From: Arachidicoccus ginsenosidivorans
GTDB taxonomy: Bacteria > Bacteroidota > Bacteroidia > Chitinophagales > Chitinophagaceae
Assembly (NCBI RefSeq): GCF_007971385.1
Contig: NZ_CP042434.1
Location: 3,534,001-3,598,000, forward strand
Length of the DNA stretch: 64,000 nt
Direction: 5' to 3'
The position numbers and the translations under genes are program-made. Of this stretch, positions 17,135-26,836 are shown piece after piece (position 1 is the first letter of the stretch; each line of letters starts with the position of its first letter). Below the pieces are notes generated by a model that was not told where the DNA came from, searched no databases, and saw only the letters and a list, made by a program, of their open reading frames with translations.

Positions 17135-18790
17135 GTGAATAAGAAAAAAGTTCTGCAGGTACATCCAAGAGATAATGTACTGGTGGCGCTGCAAGACCTG
17201 CAAAAGGACGAAACAGTGAGTTTTGGCGATAAAGTGTACACACTAAGAGACGCCGTAAAAGCAAAGCATAAATTTGTGATTGAGGATATTGAAACGGGGG
17301 GAAAGGTTTACATGTATGGGGTGCTTGTCGGCAAGGCAAAACAACCCATTGCTACCGGAGAGGCCATAAACCTGGGAAATTTAAGCCATGCTGCCAGTGA
17401 CTTTGTCATTGGTGAGCGCCATTTGGATTGGCACAAGCCGGATACAAGTGCCTTTAAAGATAGACATTTTATGGGCTATCACAGATCCGATGGCAGCGTT
17501 GGAACTGCTAATTACTGGTTGGTGATTCCTTTAGTATTCTGTGAAAATAAAAATCTGGGCAAACTGGAAAAAGCCCTGGTAGAAGATCTGGGCTACGGTA
17601 AAACAGAAACGGTCGATATTCAGTCAGGACAACTGATTGATTTATATAAAAGTGGTAAAAGTATCGAAGATATCCTGACAGCTGATCTGGCAACAGAGGT
17701 AGCAGCACCCAAAAAGGAAAGGTTATTTAAAAACGTGGATGGTATCCGGTTTTTAAGTCACACCGGTGGCTGTGGCAGTACCAGAGAAGACTCTGATGCA
17801 TTATGTGGCCTGCTGGCTGGCTATATAACGCACCCCAATGTGGCGGGAGCCACAGTATTAAGTCTGGGCTGTCAACATGCACAGGCCAGTATATTAAAAG
17901 CAGAAATCAAAAAACGGGCAGCTGATTTTGATAAACCACTTTATATATTGGAACAGCAAAAGATCGGTGTAACTGAGACCTTTTTAAGTCAGGCACTCAA
18001 ACAGACCTTTGCCGGGCTCATGCAGGCTAATCAAATGCAGCGAAAACCGGCACCGCTGAGTAAATTATGCATTGGGCTGGAATGCGGCGCAAGTGATGGA
18101 TTTTCCGGTATCTCGGCCAATCCTGCCATCGGCTATACCTCCGATCTATTGGTATCACTTGGAGGTTCAGTAATACTTTCTGAATTTCCTGAACTCTGCG
18201 GCGTGGAGCAAAATCTAAGCGACCGCTGTGTTGATGAAGCGACAGCAGCGCGCTTCTCACATTTAATGAAAGCTTATAATGACCGCGCTGTGGCCGTCGG
18301 TTCGGGTTTTGATATGAATCCTTCACCAGGTAATATCAGAGACGGACTGATTACGGATGCCATTAAATCCGCCGGTGCAGCTAAAAAAGGCGGCACTTCC
18401 CCGGTTACGGCCGTATTGGATTATCCAGAGAAACAAATAAAGCCTGGGTTAAATCTGCTCTGTACACCTGGTAGCGATGTGGAATCCTGTACGGCGGAAG
18501 TAGGTGCAGGGGCTAATATCGTGTTATTTACCACGGGACTGGGCACACCCACGGGCAATCCGATTGCCCCGGTTGTTAAACTAGCGACCAATACACCGCT
18601 GGCGGAAAAAATGCCGGATATTATTGACATCAATACTGGCTCCATCATAGAGGGAACGGAGACCATAGAGCAGGCGGGCGCCCGTATATTGGATTATGTC
18701 ATAGAGGTGGCCAGCGGGCGTCAGATAATCGCTGCAGAAAGAAATCGCCAATATGATTTTATACCCTGGAAACGCGGCGTATCGCTTTAA
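17135..18790 (+). CDS. UxaA-family (altronate hydrolase-type) dehydratase, probable L-fuconate dehydratase
   Basis: A 551-aa protein of the UxaA/GarD sugar-acid dehydratase family, starting at GTG. An N-terminal SAF-like domain (HPRDNVLVALQDL) is followed by the large catalytic domain with SHTGGCGSTREDSDA, SLGCQHAQAS, GLECGASDGFSGISANPA and PTGNPIAPVVK. These enzymes are iron-dependent and dehydrate altronate or galactarate. In this operon the only missing step is dehydration of L-fuconate to 2-keto-3-deoxy-L-fuconate, which in Xanthomonas is done by an unrelated enolase-superfamily enzyme. I therefore infer a non-homologous replacement. Last gene of the operon. Confidence 0.8.
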   Translation: MNKKKVLQVHPRDNVLVALQDLQKDETVSFGDKVYTLRDAVKAKHKFVIEDIETGGKVYMYGVLVGKAKQPIATGEAINLGNLSHAASDFVIGERHLDWHKPDTSAFKDRHFMGYHRSDGSVGTANYWLVIPLVFCENKNLGKLEKALVEDLGYGKTETVDIQSGQLIDLYKSGKSIEDILTADLATEVAAPKKERLFKNVDGIRFLSHTGGCGSTREDSDALCGLLAGYITHPNVAGATVLSLGCQHAQASILKAEIKKRAADFDKPLYILEQQKIGVTETFLSQALKQTFAGLMQANQMQRKPAPLSKLCIGLECGASDGFSGISANPAIGYTSDLLVSLGGSVILSEFPELCGVEQNLSDRCVDEATAARFSHLMKAYNDRAVAVGSGFDMNPSPGNIRDGLITDAIKSAGAAKKGGTSPVTAVLDYPEKQIKPGLNLLCTPGSDVESCTAEVGAGANIVLFTTGLGTPTGNPIAPVVKLATNTPLAEKMPDIIDINTGSIIEGTETIEQAGARILDYVIEVASGRQIIAAERNRQYDFIPWKRGVSL

Positions 18791-18913
18791 TCACCAGTCG
18801 AAGGTGTCCGTAATATTCTGTGGAAGGGTAATGGATAAAAGCCTTTAAGGGGATAAGAATTGAGGTCATATTACTTAAGCTATTAATAATCAATTAAATA
18901 AAATAACGATGCT

Positions 18914-18935
18914 GCTGCCTTTAGTAGATGGCAGC
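18914..18935 (+). terminator. Weak hairpin after the fucose operon
   Basis: GCTGCC at 18914-18919 pairs with GGCAGC at 18930-18935 across a 10-base loop, 124 bp after the last operon gene. No T-tract follows, so termination here is uncertain. Confidence 0.3.
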
Positions 18936-19025
18936 GGTTCAAATAAGGGCGGACCTTTAAGGCCAATAGCAGTGGTTGATTGTTAAACAAAATGCCAACG
19001 GCTCATTTTATTTGTCGGTTTTTCA

Positions 19026-19033
19026 TACATTTG
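19026..19033 (+). promoter_or_regulatory. -7 promoter element of the DUF1080 gene
   Basis: TACATTTG fits TAnnTTTG exactly and lies 33 bp before the ATG at 19066. No matching upstream TTTG at the usual distance was found, so only the -7 box is claimed. It supports the ATG at 19066 as the start. Confidence 0.4.
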
Positions 19034-19065
19034 AAATCCATTATTGTGATTATCAAACAAAAACT

Positions 19066-19839
19066 ATGAATAAGACAGTTTATGTATTCGCCGCCGGTAT
19101 GCTACTGGCAAGCTCATTTAACGCTATGGCGCAAAAACCGGAAGATACAGAATTCTACACACCAGTTCCGGCAGTCGTAACACCTGGGGCGACTAATCAA
19201 CAAGCTCCCTCTGATGCGATTATACTATTCAATGGTCAGAACCTGAGTCATTGGGAGTCCGTAAATAACCCCGGAACACCAGCTCAGTGGGATGTGGCCA
19301 ACGGTATATTAACCGTTAATAAAAAAGCGGGGAATATACAGACCAAGGAAAAGTTCGAGGATTATCAATTACATCTTGAGTGGCGTATTCCTGCCGATAT
19401 GGAAGGAGAAGGTCAGGCCCGCGGTAACAGTGGTTTGTTTTTAGCCTCTATTGGTTCGGGTGATGCTGGTTATGAACTGCAGATTCTTGATTCTTATAAA
19501 AATAAGACCTATACCAATGGACAGGCAGGTTCCATTTATAAACAACATGCTCCTTTGGTAAATCCGGCCCGCATGCCCGGCGAGTGGCAGACTTATGATG
19601 TGATCTGGACGGCCCCAAGGTTTAATGCGGACAGCACACTTAAGTCTCCTGCCCGTGTGACAGCCTTTTTCAATGGCGTCTTGGTGCAGAATAATTTTAT
19701 CTTAAAGGGTCCCACCTTGTATATCGGTCAACCAACTTACAAAGGCGCTGCTCACGGTCCTAGCCCTATTAAATTACAGGCACATGGAGATGGCAGCAAA
19801 CCTATTAGTTTTCGTAATATCTGGGTGCGCAAACTCTAA
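19066..19839 (+). CDS. Secreted DUF1080 (3-keto-disaccharide hydrolase domain) protein
   Basis: A 257-aa exported protein. MNKTVYVFAAGMLLASS then AMAQ is a clear Sec signal peptide, which decides the start at 19066; an upstream in-frame ATG at 18976 would bury the signal. The mature part has the concanavalin-like DUF1080 fold: ILFNGQNLSHWE, YQLHLEWRIP, NSGLFLASIGSGDAGYELQI, and the C-terminal PISFRNIWVRKL. Some DUF1080 proteins hydrolyse 3-keto-glycosides. It follows the fucose operon but has its own promoter-like element, so a functional link is possible but not shown. Confidence 0.88.
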   Translation: MNKTVYVFAAGMLLASSFNAMAQKPEDTEFYTPVPAVVTPGATNQQAPSDAIILFNGQNLSHWESVNNPGTPAQWDVANGILTVNKKAGNIQTKEKFEDYQLHLEWRIPADMEGEGQARGNSGLFLASIGSGDAGYELQILDSYKNKTYTNGQAGSIYKQHAPLVNPARMPGEWQTYDVIWTAPRFNADSTLKSPARVTAFFNGVLVQNNFILKGPTLYIGQPTYKGAAHGPSPIKLQAHGDGSKPISFRNIWVRKL

Positions 19840-19926
19840 GCGTAAAGGCGAATGTAACACGCGAATGCTAATACCTGATCGTCAAAGACGGGGATAATAA
19901 CCGCATAATAAGGAATTGGTTAAAAT

Positions 19927-19974
19927 AGAAAAGGGAGGTGAGCCAATTAATTAATTGGCTCACCTCCTTTTTCT
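19927..19974. terminator. Bidirectional terminator between DUF1080 gene and cmk
   Basis: A perfect inverted repeat with 17-base arms (GGAGGTGAGCCAATTAA at 19934-19950 and its complement at 19951-19967) is flanked by A-rich sequence on the left and TTTTT on the right. It lies between convergent genes, as expected of a two-way Rho-independent terminator. Confidence 0.85.
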
Positions 19975-20049
19975 ATTATATATATGGCGCTTTGCAGGTA
20001 CACTGCAAAGAAATTGCAGGTAAGGGCCAAAGAGGTATTTTTACTGCAA

Positions 20050-20757
20050 CTAGGCCGATTTATCCACAGTTGCTAATTGACCTTTTAGGATTTCTGCTGC
20101 CCAGCCGGCGGCAATATCTAGTTGCTGTGGCATGGATAGTTTGGAATTATCCAGTGTAATCGCATCTTTTGCCTGCCTGAGTGGACTGATTTTACGGGTG
20201 GAATCAATTAAATCTCTTTTTAATAGATTTTCTTTGACTTCTTCCAGGGAGATATCGGGAAACTTAGGTTTTAGTTCATCGTAACGGCGATGCGTCCTGA
20301 CTTCAATGCTGGCCGTCATAAATATTTTTAATTCGGCTTTTGGGAATACGGTAGTACCTATATCCCTGCCATCCATGACAATGCCTTTTTTTTCGCCCAT
20401 CGCCTGTTGCTGGGAGACCGCATAATGACGCACTGCTTCAAGGGCTGCCACTTCACTGACATGGTTAGAGATTTTCATGGTCCGGATGGCCTTTTCTACA
20501 TTTTCTCCATTCAGCCAGATATCAGATTGGCCCGTGTGGTTATTATTTTTAAATTCCAGCTGAATTTTTGCAAGTGCTGATTCAATGGTTGTAGGATCCT
20601 GAATATCTACTTTATTATCCAAAAAATATAAAGTAATGGCCCGGTACATGGCTCCACTGTCTATAAAGATGTAATCCAATCGTTTAGCCAGTTGTTTAGC
20701 CAGGGTACTTTTGCCACAGGATGAATAGCCGTCTATTGTGATGATGATCTTTTTCAT
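20050..20757 (-). CDS. cmk: Cytidylate kinase
   Basis: A 235-aa P-loop kinase that phosphorylates CMP and dCMP. The Walker A motif is IDGYSSCGKST at residues ~8-18, followed by FIDSGAMYRAITLYFL, MDGRDIGTTVFP and the C-terminal DSTRKISPLRQAKDAI, all diagnostic for Cmk. Length is normal. It faces the DUF1080 gene across a strong terminator and is separated from gcvP by 79 bp on the same strand, with its own promoter. Confidence 0.96.
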   Translation of the reverse strand: MKKIIITIDGYSSCGKSTLAKQLAKRLDYIFIDSGAMYRAITLYFLDNKVDIQDPTTIESALAKIQLEFKNNNHTGQSDIWLNGENVEKAIRTMKISNHVSEVAALEAVRHYAVSQQQAMGEKKGIVMDGRDIGTTVFPKAELKIFMTASIEVRTHRRYDELKPKFPDISLEEVKENLLKRDLIDSTRKISPLRQAKDAITLDNSKLSMPQQLDIAAGWAAEILKGQLATVDKSA

Positions 20758-20761
20758 GAGA

Positions 20762-20792
20762 CAAATGTATAAAAGAAAAAGGCTTACGCAAA
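20762..20792 (-). promoter_or_regulatory. Predicted promoter of cmk
   Basis: On the minus strand TACATTTG (complement of 20762-20769) has TTTG (complement of 20789-20792) 19 bases upstream, an exact consensus. Transcription would begin at about the ATG (20757), giving a leaderless or nearly leaderless mRNA. Confidence 0.55.
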
Positions 20793-20836
20793 TAAAGGGA
20801 AGCCTTTTACCTAATTAACTTATTAACAGGAGATTA

Positions 20837-23707
20837 CTATTGTGAGTCCTCCATATAACTCTCTATAGGCTCGCAGGTACAAATCAGGTTGCGGTCGCCA
20901 TAGGTATTGTTAATACGGGCTACTGCAGGCCAGAATTTGTTTTCTCTGATATAGGCCAATGGAAAGGCGGCCGTCTGACGAGAATAAGCATGTTCCCAAT
21001 TGTCGTCACAGATCACCCGTTGTGTATGGGGCGCATTTTTCAGTACATTATCTGTTTTATCTGCGACGCCGTTTTGAACGGCATCAATCTCTTTATATAT
21101 ACTGATCATTGCATCGCAGAATCTGTCCAGTTCGCCTTTATCTTCACTTTCAGTGGGTTCGATCATAATGGTCCCCGGTACAGGGAAGCTCATCGTAGGG
21201 GCGTGGAATCCATAATCCATCAGTCGTTTGGCGACATCCTCTGCCTCAATACCTGCCGCTGCCTTAAAAGGCCGCAAATCCACAATAAACTCATGGGCAC
21301 AGGTGCCATTTTTACCTGCATATAAAATCGGGTAGAATTCAGCTAGCCTGACTTTCATGTAATTAGCGTTCAAAATAGCATATTCCGTTGATTTTTTAAC
21401 CCCTGCTGCACCAAGCATTCTGATATAAGCATAGCTAATCAGCAGGATAGAAGCACTGCCATAAGCAGCTGCACTCACTGGTCCGGCCTTTTCTAATGTA
21501 AAATGACCTGGCAAAAAGGGTAATAAATGCTTTTTGGCACAAATAGGACCTACACCTGGGCCGCCGCCACCATGAGGAATGGCAAAGGTCTTGTGTAAAT
21601 TCAGGTGACAGACATCAGCGCCGATATACCCAGGGGCAGTAAAACCTACCTGTGCGTTCATATTGGCACCATCCATATACACCTGGCCGCCGTTATCATG
21701 TATAATCTGGCAGATTTCCCGGATGCTTTCCTCAAAAATTCCGTAGGTAGAAGGGTAGGTGATCATCAGAGCGCCCAGCGCGTCTTTGTATTGCTCCGCC
21801 TTACTGCGAAGGTCTTCCACGTCCACAAGGCCTCTGTCATCACTTTTGACAACGACCACTTTCATGCCCGCCATGACAGCAGATGCCGGGTTGGTGCCAT
21901 GTGCAGAGATCGGAATAAGCACAATATTTCTGTGCGGTTGACCGGCTGCTCTGTGGTATTCCATAATGGTATTCAAACCAGCAAATTCCCCTTGAGCGCC
22001 ACTATTGGGCTGCAGGCTGCAGCCATCAAATTGAGTAATTTCACAAAGATAATTACTGAGTTCATCAATCACCTGTTGGTAACCAGCCGCCTGATCCTTT
22101 GGTACAAATGGATGAATGCTGGCAAATTCGGGCCAGCTGAGTGGAATCATTTCCGTGGCTGCATTTAGTTTCATGGTGCAGCTACCCAGTGAGATCATAC
22201 TGGTGTTTAATGCCAAGTCTCTTTTTTCCAGCTTCTTTATATAGCGCATCATTTGAGTTTCACTATGATGGCTGTTGAAAACAGGGTGGGTAAGGAAGGC
22301 AGAAGTGCGTTTTAGGGAGGCTGGTATTTTGCCGGCCTGAGTCTGTTCACTGTCAAATCCGATAGTCGCCTCATCTGAGCCTTTTGCAGCGGCAAATACA
22401 AAGACAATATCCAGGGCGTCTTTTTGCGTCGTGGTTTCATCTATGGAGATGCCTACGGTGCCATCCTCATAATACTGAAAATTGATTTGATTTTGCAGGG
22501 CCAGGGGTTCGATCAGCTGCCTGTCTGCTTTAACCCGCAAGGTATCAAAATAAGTATCGTTCAACTGCTCAAATCCAAGTACAGTAAGTTCTTCTTCAAT
22601 GGCCTGGGCTATGATATTAATTCTAGTCGCTATTTCTGTAAGGCCTTTAGGTCCGTGGTAAACGGCATACATCGCAGCCATATTAGCCAGCAGTGCCTGG
22701 GCAGTACAGATATTGGAAGTTGCTTTTTCTCTTTTGATATGCTGCTCTCTGGTCTGCAGCGCCATGCGTAATGCATGACCACCCTGAGCATCTACACTGA
22801 CGCCGATAATACGACCCGGAATGCCTCTTTTGAAAGCATCCTTGGTGGCAAAAAAGGCGGCGTGTGGTCCACCAAAGCCAAGGGGTACGCCAAAACGCTG
22901 AGCAGAACCTACCGCAACATCTGCGCCGAGCTCTCCGGGCGAAGTAAGTAGTGTTAAGGCCAGCAGATCAGTTGCCATGACAATATAGCCACCCTGGCTA
23001 TGTACTTGCTGGATAAAATCTTTATAATCCTCAATGGTGCCATAACTGTTAGGGTATTGAACCAGTGCACCAAAATAGGTCTCATCTATAAGGGCATTAT
23101 TATAATCCCCAAATATGATTTCTATTCCGATGGGAAGCGCCCTGGTTTCCAGCACATCTTTGGTTTGCCTGAAAATAGCATTATCCACAAAAAACTTAGG
23201 TTTTTCTGCCCTGCGAGGATTGGCGTGATGGAATAACATGGCCATGGCCTCTGCGGCGGCCGTCGCTTCATCCAGTAAAGAAGCTCCGGCCAGTTCCAGG
23301 CCGGTCAGGTCACTGACCACTGTCTGGAAATTCAGTAGACTTTCCAGTCTTCCCTGTGAGATTTCTGCCTGATAAGGTGTGTAGGAGGTATACCATCCTG
23401 GATTCTCAAATACATTTCTAAGAATCACAGAAGGCGTGATTGTATTATAATAGCCCTGGCCAATATAAGTGCGGTAGACTTTATTTTTTGAGGCGGTCAT
23501 CCAGATATCCTGCAGGTACTCCTGCTCAGAAATGCTAGCTGGTAAATCCAGTTCTGCTTGTAGGTGGATGCTTTTTGGAATGGTTTTCTCTACCAGGGAC
23601 TGGGTAGAAGTTTCTCCGATTGTCGCAAGCATTTGTTGAGTCTCTGTTTCACTCGGGCCGATATGGCGCCTGATAAATTCTGTAGACTGTTGGTCAAATA
23701 AATTCAT
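20837..23707 (-). CDS. gcvP: Glycine dehydrogenase (aminomethyl-transferring), P-protein of the glycine cleavage system
   Basis: A 956-aa single-chain P-protein, PLP-dependent, that decarboxylates glycine and passes the aminomethyl group to the H-protein. Both homologous halves are fused: the N-terminal half has [17 protein letters not shown] and [16 protein letters not shown]; the C-terminal half has [15 protein letters not shown] and the PLP-lysine loop [16 protein letters not shown]. No lesions were seen. No gcvT or gcvH is in the window, so the other subunits are encoded elsewhere. Confidence 0.97.
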   Translation of the reverse strand: MNLFDQQSTEFIRRHIGPSETETQQMLATIGETSTQSLVEKTIPKSIHLQAELDLPASISEQEYLQDIWMTASKNKVYRTYIGQGYYNTITPSVILRNVFENPGWYTSYTPYQAEISQGRLESLLNFQTVVSDLTGLELAGASLLDEATAAAEAMAMLFHHANPRRAEKPKFFVDNAIFRQTKDVLETRALPIGIEIIFGDYNNALIDETYFGALVQYPNSYGTIEDYKDFIQQVHSQGGYIVMATDLLALTLLTSPGELGADVAVGSAQRFGVPLGFGGPHAAFFATKDAFKRGIPGRIIGVSVDAQGGHALRMALQTREQHIKREKATSNICTAQALLANMAAMYAVYHGPKGLTEIATRINIIAQAIEEELTVLGFEQLNDTYFDTLRVKADRQLIEPLALQNQINFQYYEDGTVGISIDETTTQKDALDIVFVFAAAKGSDEATIGFDSEQTQAGKIPASLKRTSAFLTHPVFNSHHSETQMMRYIKKLEKRDLALNTSMISLGSCTMKLNAATEMIPLSWPEFASIHPFVPKDQAAGYQQVIDELSNYLCEITQFDGCSLQPNSGAQGEFAGLNTIMEYHRAAGQPHRNIVLIPISAHGTNPASAVMAGMKVVVVKSDDRGLVDVEDLRSKAEQYKDALGALMITYPSTYGIFEESIREICQIIHDNGGQVYMDGANMNAQVGFTAPGYIGADVCHLNLHKTFAIPHGGGGPGVGPICAKKHLLPFLPGHFTLEKAGPVSAAAYGSASILLISYAYIRMLGAAGVKKSTEYAILNANYMKVRLAEFYPILYAGKNGTCAHEFIVDLRPFKAAAGIEAEDVAKRLMDYGFHAPTMSFPVPGTIMIEPTESEDKGELDRFCDAMISIYKEIDAVQNGVADKTDNVLKNAPHTQRVICDDNWEHAYSRQTAAFPLAYIRENKFWPAVARINNTYGDRNLICTCEPIESYMEDSQ

Positions 23708-24086
23708 TGTTAGTTATTATGACTTTTAAAGATGTGCAAAGATAACATTGTCTACAAATAAAAAAAGCGGGGAACGAGGACTTTCGCAAACGGTTGATAA
23801 GTTGTGCAGATCTTGGGGTAGCCCGACTTCATTTTCTTTTGGATTCAAATCAGTCAATTGTTAATGGTGTGCAAATGAAATGGTATTAAAACAGGTTTTA
23901 TAACCACTGCTTTTAACGGTAATTTGACCGAAGGCATCGCCTTCCAATCGGCAAATGCATTTATTTTGCCTTCATGGTCAATCGGCGCTTTGGTCTGAAA
24001 ATAATGAATCGAAAGTTTTCTATATAATGGAGATTTTTTAGGATTATCAGCAAGGAGGCTAATTTAAACATTTTAAATTTTAATAT
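23708..24086. other. Intergenic stretch with gcvP promoter element
   Basis: On the minus strand TATCTTTG (complement of 23737-23744) matches the Bacteroidota -7 box and lies 30 bp before the gcvP ATG. The rest of this 379-bp region between divergent genes holds no recognisable RNA gene or riboswitch. I compared it by eye with a glycine riboswitch and saw no convincing match. Confidence 0.45.
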
Positions 24087-24719
24087 ATGAAGAAGTTATT
24101 TATTGCAGGATTAATCGCTTGTGGGCTCTTTTTTATGTTGCCCGCTGTGAAAGCACAGACGAGTGTCAGATTTGGGATTAAAGCAGGCGCAAGCCTGAAT
24201 TATTCCAAAATCGATTACAATAGTGAAACGACTACAGGGGACAGTCGTATAGGTTTTTGGGGTGGTGGTTTAATGGAAATATCGCCAAGTGACCCTTCCA
24301 ATCAGTTTAAAATCCAGGTGGAGGCTTTATATAGCCGGGTTAATTTTAGGTATAATGACCCAGAAAATACCACTTCAATGGCAAAACTTTCTTTAAATCA
24401 GATAAATGTGCCCTTACTCGCAAAGTTTTTTGTTGTGCCAAGATTAAGTTTAAATTTTGGACCCACCCTGAATTTTAATCTCAGTGGCAAAGGAACATTA
24501 GAGACCAATGGCGTCGTGACAGAAAAGAAGCATATGACAGATTTTGAGACTTTTCAGATGGGGCTGGCTGCCGGAGGTACCTATTATATTCACAAAGGAT
24601 TATTTGTAGACCTGCGATACAACCCGCTATTTGGATCAGTGACAAAAACGGCTGATGGGCTGGATGGGGCAAATCTAAAAATAAGTGCGCTTAAACTAGG
24701 AGTAGGCTATAAATTTTAA
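24087..24719 (+). CDS. Small outer-membrane beta-barrel (porin-family) protein
   Basis: A 210-aa protein with signal peptide MKKLFIAGLIACGLFFMLP ending at VKAQ. The mature part alternates hydrophobic residues as in 8-strand barrels (RFGIKAGASLNYSKI, INVPLLAKFFVVPRLSLNFGP, ALKLGVGYKF) and ends in Phe, the outer-membrane sorting signal. It resembles the outer membrane beta-barrel/PorT-like domain proteins common in Bacteroidota, which mostly lack known function. It is monocistronic. Confidence 0.82.
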   Translation: MKKLFIAGLIACGLFFMLPAVKAQTSVRFGIKAGASLNYSKIDYNSETTTGDSRIGFWGGGLMEISPSDPSNQFKIQVEALYSRVNFRYNDPENTTSMAKLSLNQINVPLLAKFFVVPRLSLNFGPTLNFNLSGKGTLETNGVVTEKKHMTDFETFQMGLAAGGTYYIHKGLFVDLRYNPLFGSVTKTADGLDGANLKISALKLGVGYKF

Positions 24720-24736
24720 ATACCTTGAGGGAAATT

Positions 24737-24844
24737 ATGAGAAATTCTGTATTGGCAAATGAGAATTTTGATGCATTAAATTGGTTGGCAATATTTGTTT
24801 TTATTATCTTTGTGATCTATATGAAATTTAACGAGATTACTTAG
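24737..24844 (+). CDS. Possible 35-aa single-span membrane peptide
   Basis: ATG at 24737 opens a 35-codon ORF with one strongly hydrophobic stretch (WLAIFVFIIFVIYM) and a short polar N-terminus. It begins 18 bp after the beta-barrel gene, preceded by GAGGGAAA as a possible ribosome-binding site. Such tiny membrane ORFs are easily produced by chance, so it is offered with low confidence. Confidence 0.22.
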   Translation: MRNSVLANENFDALNWLAIFVFIIFVIYMKFNEIT

Positions 24845-24949
24845 CCTGTTTACTCAATTTACAAAGAATTCTATTAATTATAATTATTTTTTGATCTTCG
24901 CCTAAGAAATAACTTGTTTATTTGATTCCGTTATCTAAATAATCTAATA

Positions 24950-26120
24950 ATGAGCGAAACAAGTCGTGTAGAATACAAAAGAGAAATTAATGCCGATGTA
25001 GACATTGAGAAAGAGGTAATAGCCTTCCTGAATTACTGACGGTTGCAAGTGGAAGTGAGAAGCCATATTATAAAAAGAAATATGGAATGACGCATAAAAG
25101 TTGTTATATCCGTTTAGGCACTGCAGCAGAGCCGATGCCTTTAGCCATGATTGAAAAGCTATTTGCTAGTCGGACACGAAATTCAATTGGTAAAATGCGG
25201 TCTCACAGGCAAGATCTTACCTTTGAACAATTGCGAATATACTATGATGCACGTGGTAAATCATTGAATAGCCAGTTCATGAGATCATTAGACCTAATTA
25301 CTGAGGATGGTGAATACAATTATGCCGGTTATTTACTTTCAGATGAAAATAATATTTCCATTAAGGTCGCAAAATATAGCGGATTAGACCGTGTCGATTT
25401 AATTGAGAATAATGAATATGGTTATTGCTCGTTGGTTAAGGCAACTAAAAGTGTTTTGGATAAAATTGAATTAGAAAATCGAACAACTACACGAATTACA
25501 TCTAAGGAACGTATTGATAGGCGTCTCTGGGAACCGGTAGCACTGAGGGAAGCAATAATAAATTCCATAATTCATAATTTGTTTACTATTGAAGTCCCAC
25601 CTAAATTTGAAATTTTTGCTGATCGAATTGAAATTACATCTGCTGGAACATTGCCGGAAAGTTTATCTGAAAGAGATTTTTTTGCTGGAATTTCCATTCC
25701 AAGGAATCGAGAATTAATGCGCGTTTTTAGGGATTTGGAACTGGTAGAGCAACTTGGGTCTGGCGTTCCAAGAATTGTTAAAAGTTACGGTAAAAAGTGT
25801 TTTTATTTTATGGATAATTTTACAAGAATATCCTTGCCTGTTTCAGAGGCGGGTACCCCCCAGGATACCCCCCAGGATACCCCCAGGTTACCCCACAAGT
25901 AAAGCTGCTATTGGCTATTTTTAGTGGAGAACACAATAGGCAGGAACTACAGGATTTACTGGATCTTTCAGATAGGAAGCATTTTCGTGAAAAATACTTA
26001 ATGCCCGCAATTGATGCTGGTCTTGTGGTATTAGTTAAAAATGAAAATAAATATAGCAAAAACGCAAAATATAAATTAAGTCCGATTGGTTTAAAGGTAA
26101 AATCTAAGAATAGTCATTAA
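24950..26120 (+). pseudogene. AlbA_2 (Schlafen-like) DNA-binding / RecG-like ATP-binding domain protein, broken twice
   Basis: The gene begins MSETSRVEYKREINADVDIE and FLNY, then stops; the frame resumes within VASGSEKPYY (from ~25040) and runs to 25902. Compared with the family, about 65 residues of the AlbA_2 core are missing at that junction, so a deletion of roughly 200 bp is inferred. A second break is a one-base loss in a C-tract (25880-25884). Restoring it gives TPQDTPQDTPQVTPQVKLLLAIF and continues into the winged-helix C-terminus ending at 26120. The middle has NSIIHNLFTIEVPPKFEIF and LEQLGSGVPRIV, typical of the ATP-binding region. Related proteins are putative transcriptional regulators or defence-associated factors. 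The deletion makes this a true pseudogene. Confidence 0.8.
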
Positions 26121-26329
26121 AAAATGATGTCAGAAGAAAATGTCAGTATTTGGAATTAATCTTGATTGCTGTTTATGGAGCAGCTTGATGTCAAGATTGG
26201 GAAACTTATTGCTAGTATAATTGGCTATATGGTCGCAAATACTTGTGATTAAATTTAGTTTTGTGTGCTAAATAAGTATTATTTTTAAGGATATCATTGG
26301 TTTTTACGATCAATTCATTTCCCATCTTA

Positions 26330-26640
26330 ATGTAGTCCTCTACGTAGTGTCTCTACAGAGGCTTTCTTCTTCTCAACTATCCTGCCTTTATATAACCTGG
26401 AACATGGTAGACCGGTACTGCGCTTTCAACTTTCTATAATTTGACTTTAGTTTACGCCAGCCCTTTAAATTGGAAACCTCTCCCTTAAGGGATTCTACTA
26501 AATCAAATATCTTACGACAACTGTCACAAAGTAGGCCAAGGTCCATTGGGAATCAACATCCTTTTCAATGGCATAACTATCTGTTTTTAGACGATGCGCT
26601 TTTTCTTTTTTTTAGGACGCCATTCATATTTATAAAAGAA
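26330..26640 (-). pseudogene. Decayed coding remnant, possibly a transposase
   Basis: On the minus strand two adjoining frames read like protein: HRLKTDSYAIEKDVDSQW and TLAYF, then after a frame change DSCRKIFDLVESLKGEV and KGWRKLKSNYRKLKAQ. Stops and shifts occur on both sides. The basic, helical C-terminal piece is reminiscent of transposase termini, and the surrounding region has other IS debris. I cannot name the family. Confidence 0.3.
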
Positions 26641-26713
26641 TGTAGCGTTCCTATGTTCTATTTATTTGACCTAAATCTCAATACAAAGCCCTATGTGAAC
26701 AAATGCCTTTATG

Positions 26714-26776
26714 AGTCTATGCGGCGCGGCAAGCTCATCCGCTACGCTCCGGCTAACTTGCCGCGCCGCATAGACT
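26714..26776. repeat. 20-bp perfect inverted repeat with GC-rich stem
   Basis: Arms 26714-26733 (AGTCTATGCGGCGCGGCAAG) and 26757-26776 are perfect complements separated by 23 bases. The stem is far more GC-rich than its surroundings. It could be a REP-like unit, the end of an unknown element, or an assembly-prone hairpin. No T-tract follows, so it is not an obvious terminator. Confidence 0.7.
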
Positions 26777-26836
26777 TATATCTAGTTTGGAGACAATAAG
26801 AAAGTGACCCACAGTAAGTGTGTATTAATGTGATTT

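Noticed and set aside
18976..19065. N-terminal extension of the DUF1080 protein
   Set aside because: The extension covers the promoter element and would hide the signal peptide.
20990..22168. Plus-strand ORFs opposite gcvP
   Set aside because: They are antisense shadows of a conserved glycine dehydrogenase frame.
23708..24086. Glycine riboswitch upstream of gcvP
   Set aside because: No tandem aptamer-like conserved core was visible, and the predicted mRNA leader is only about 25 nt.
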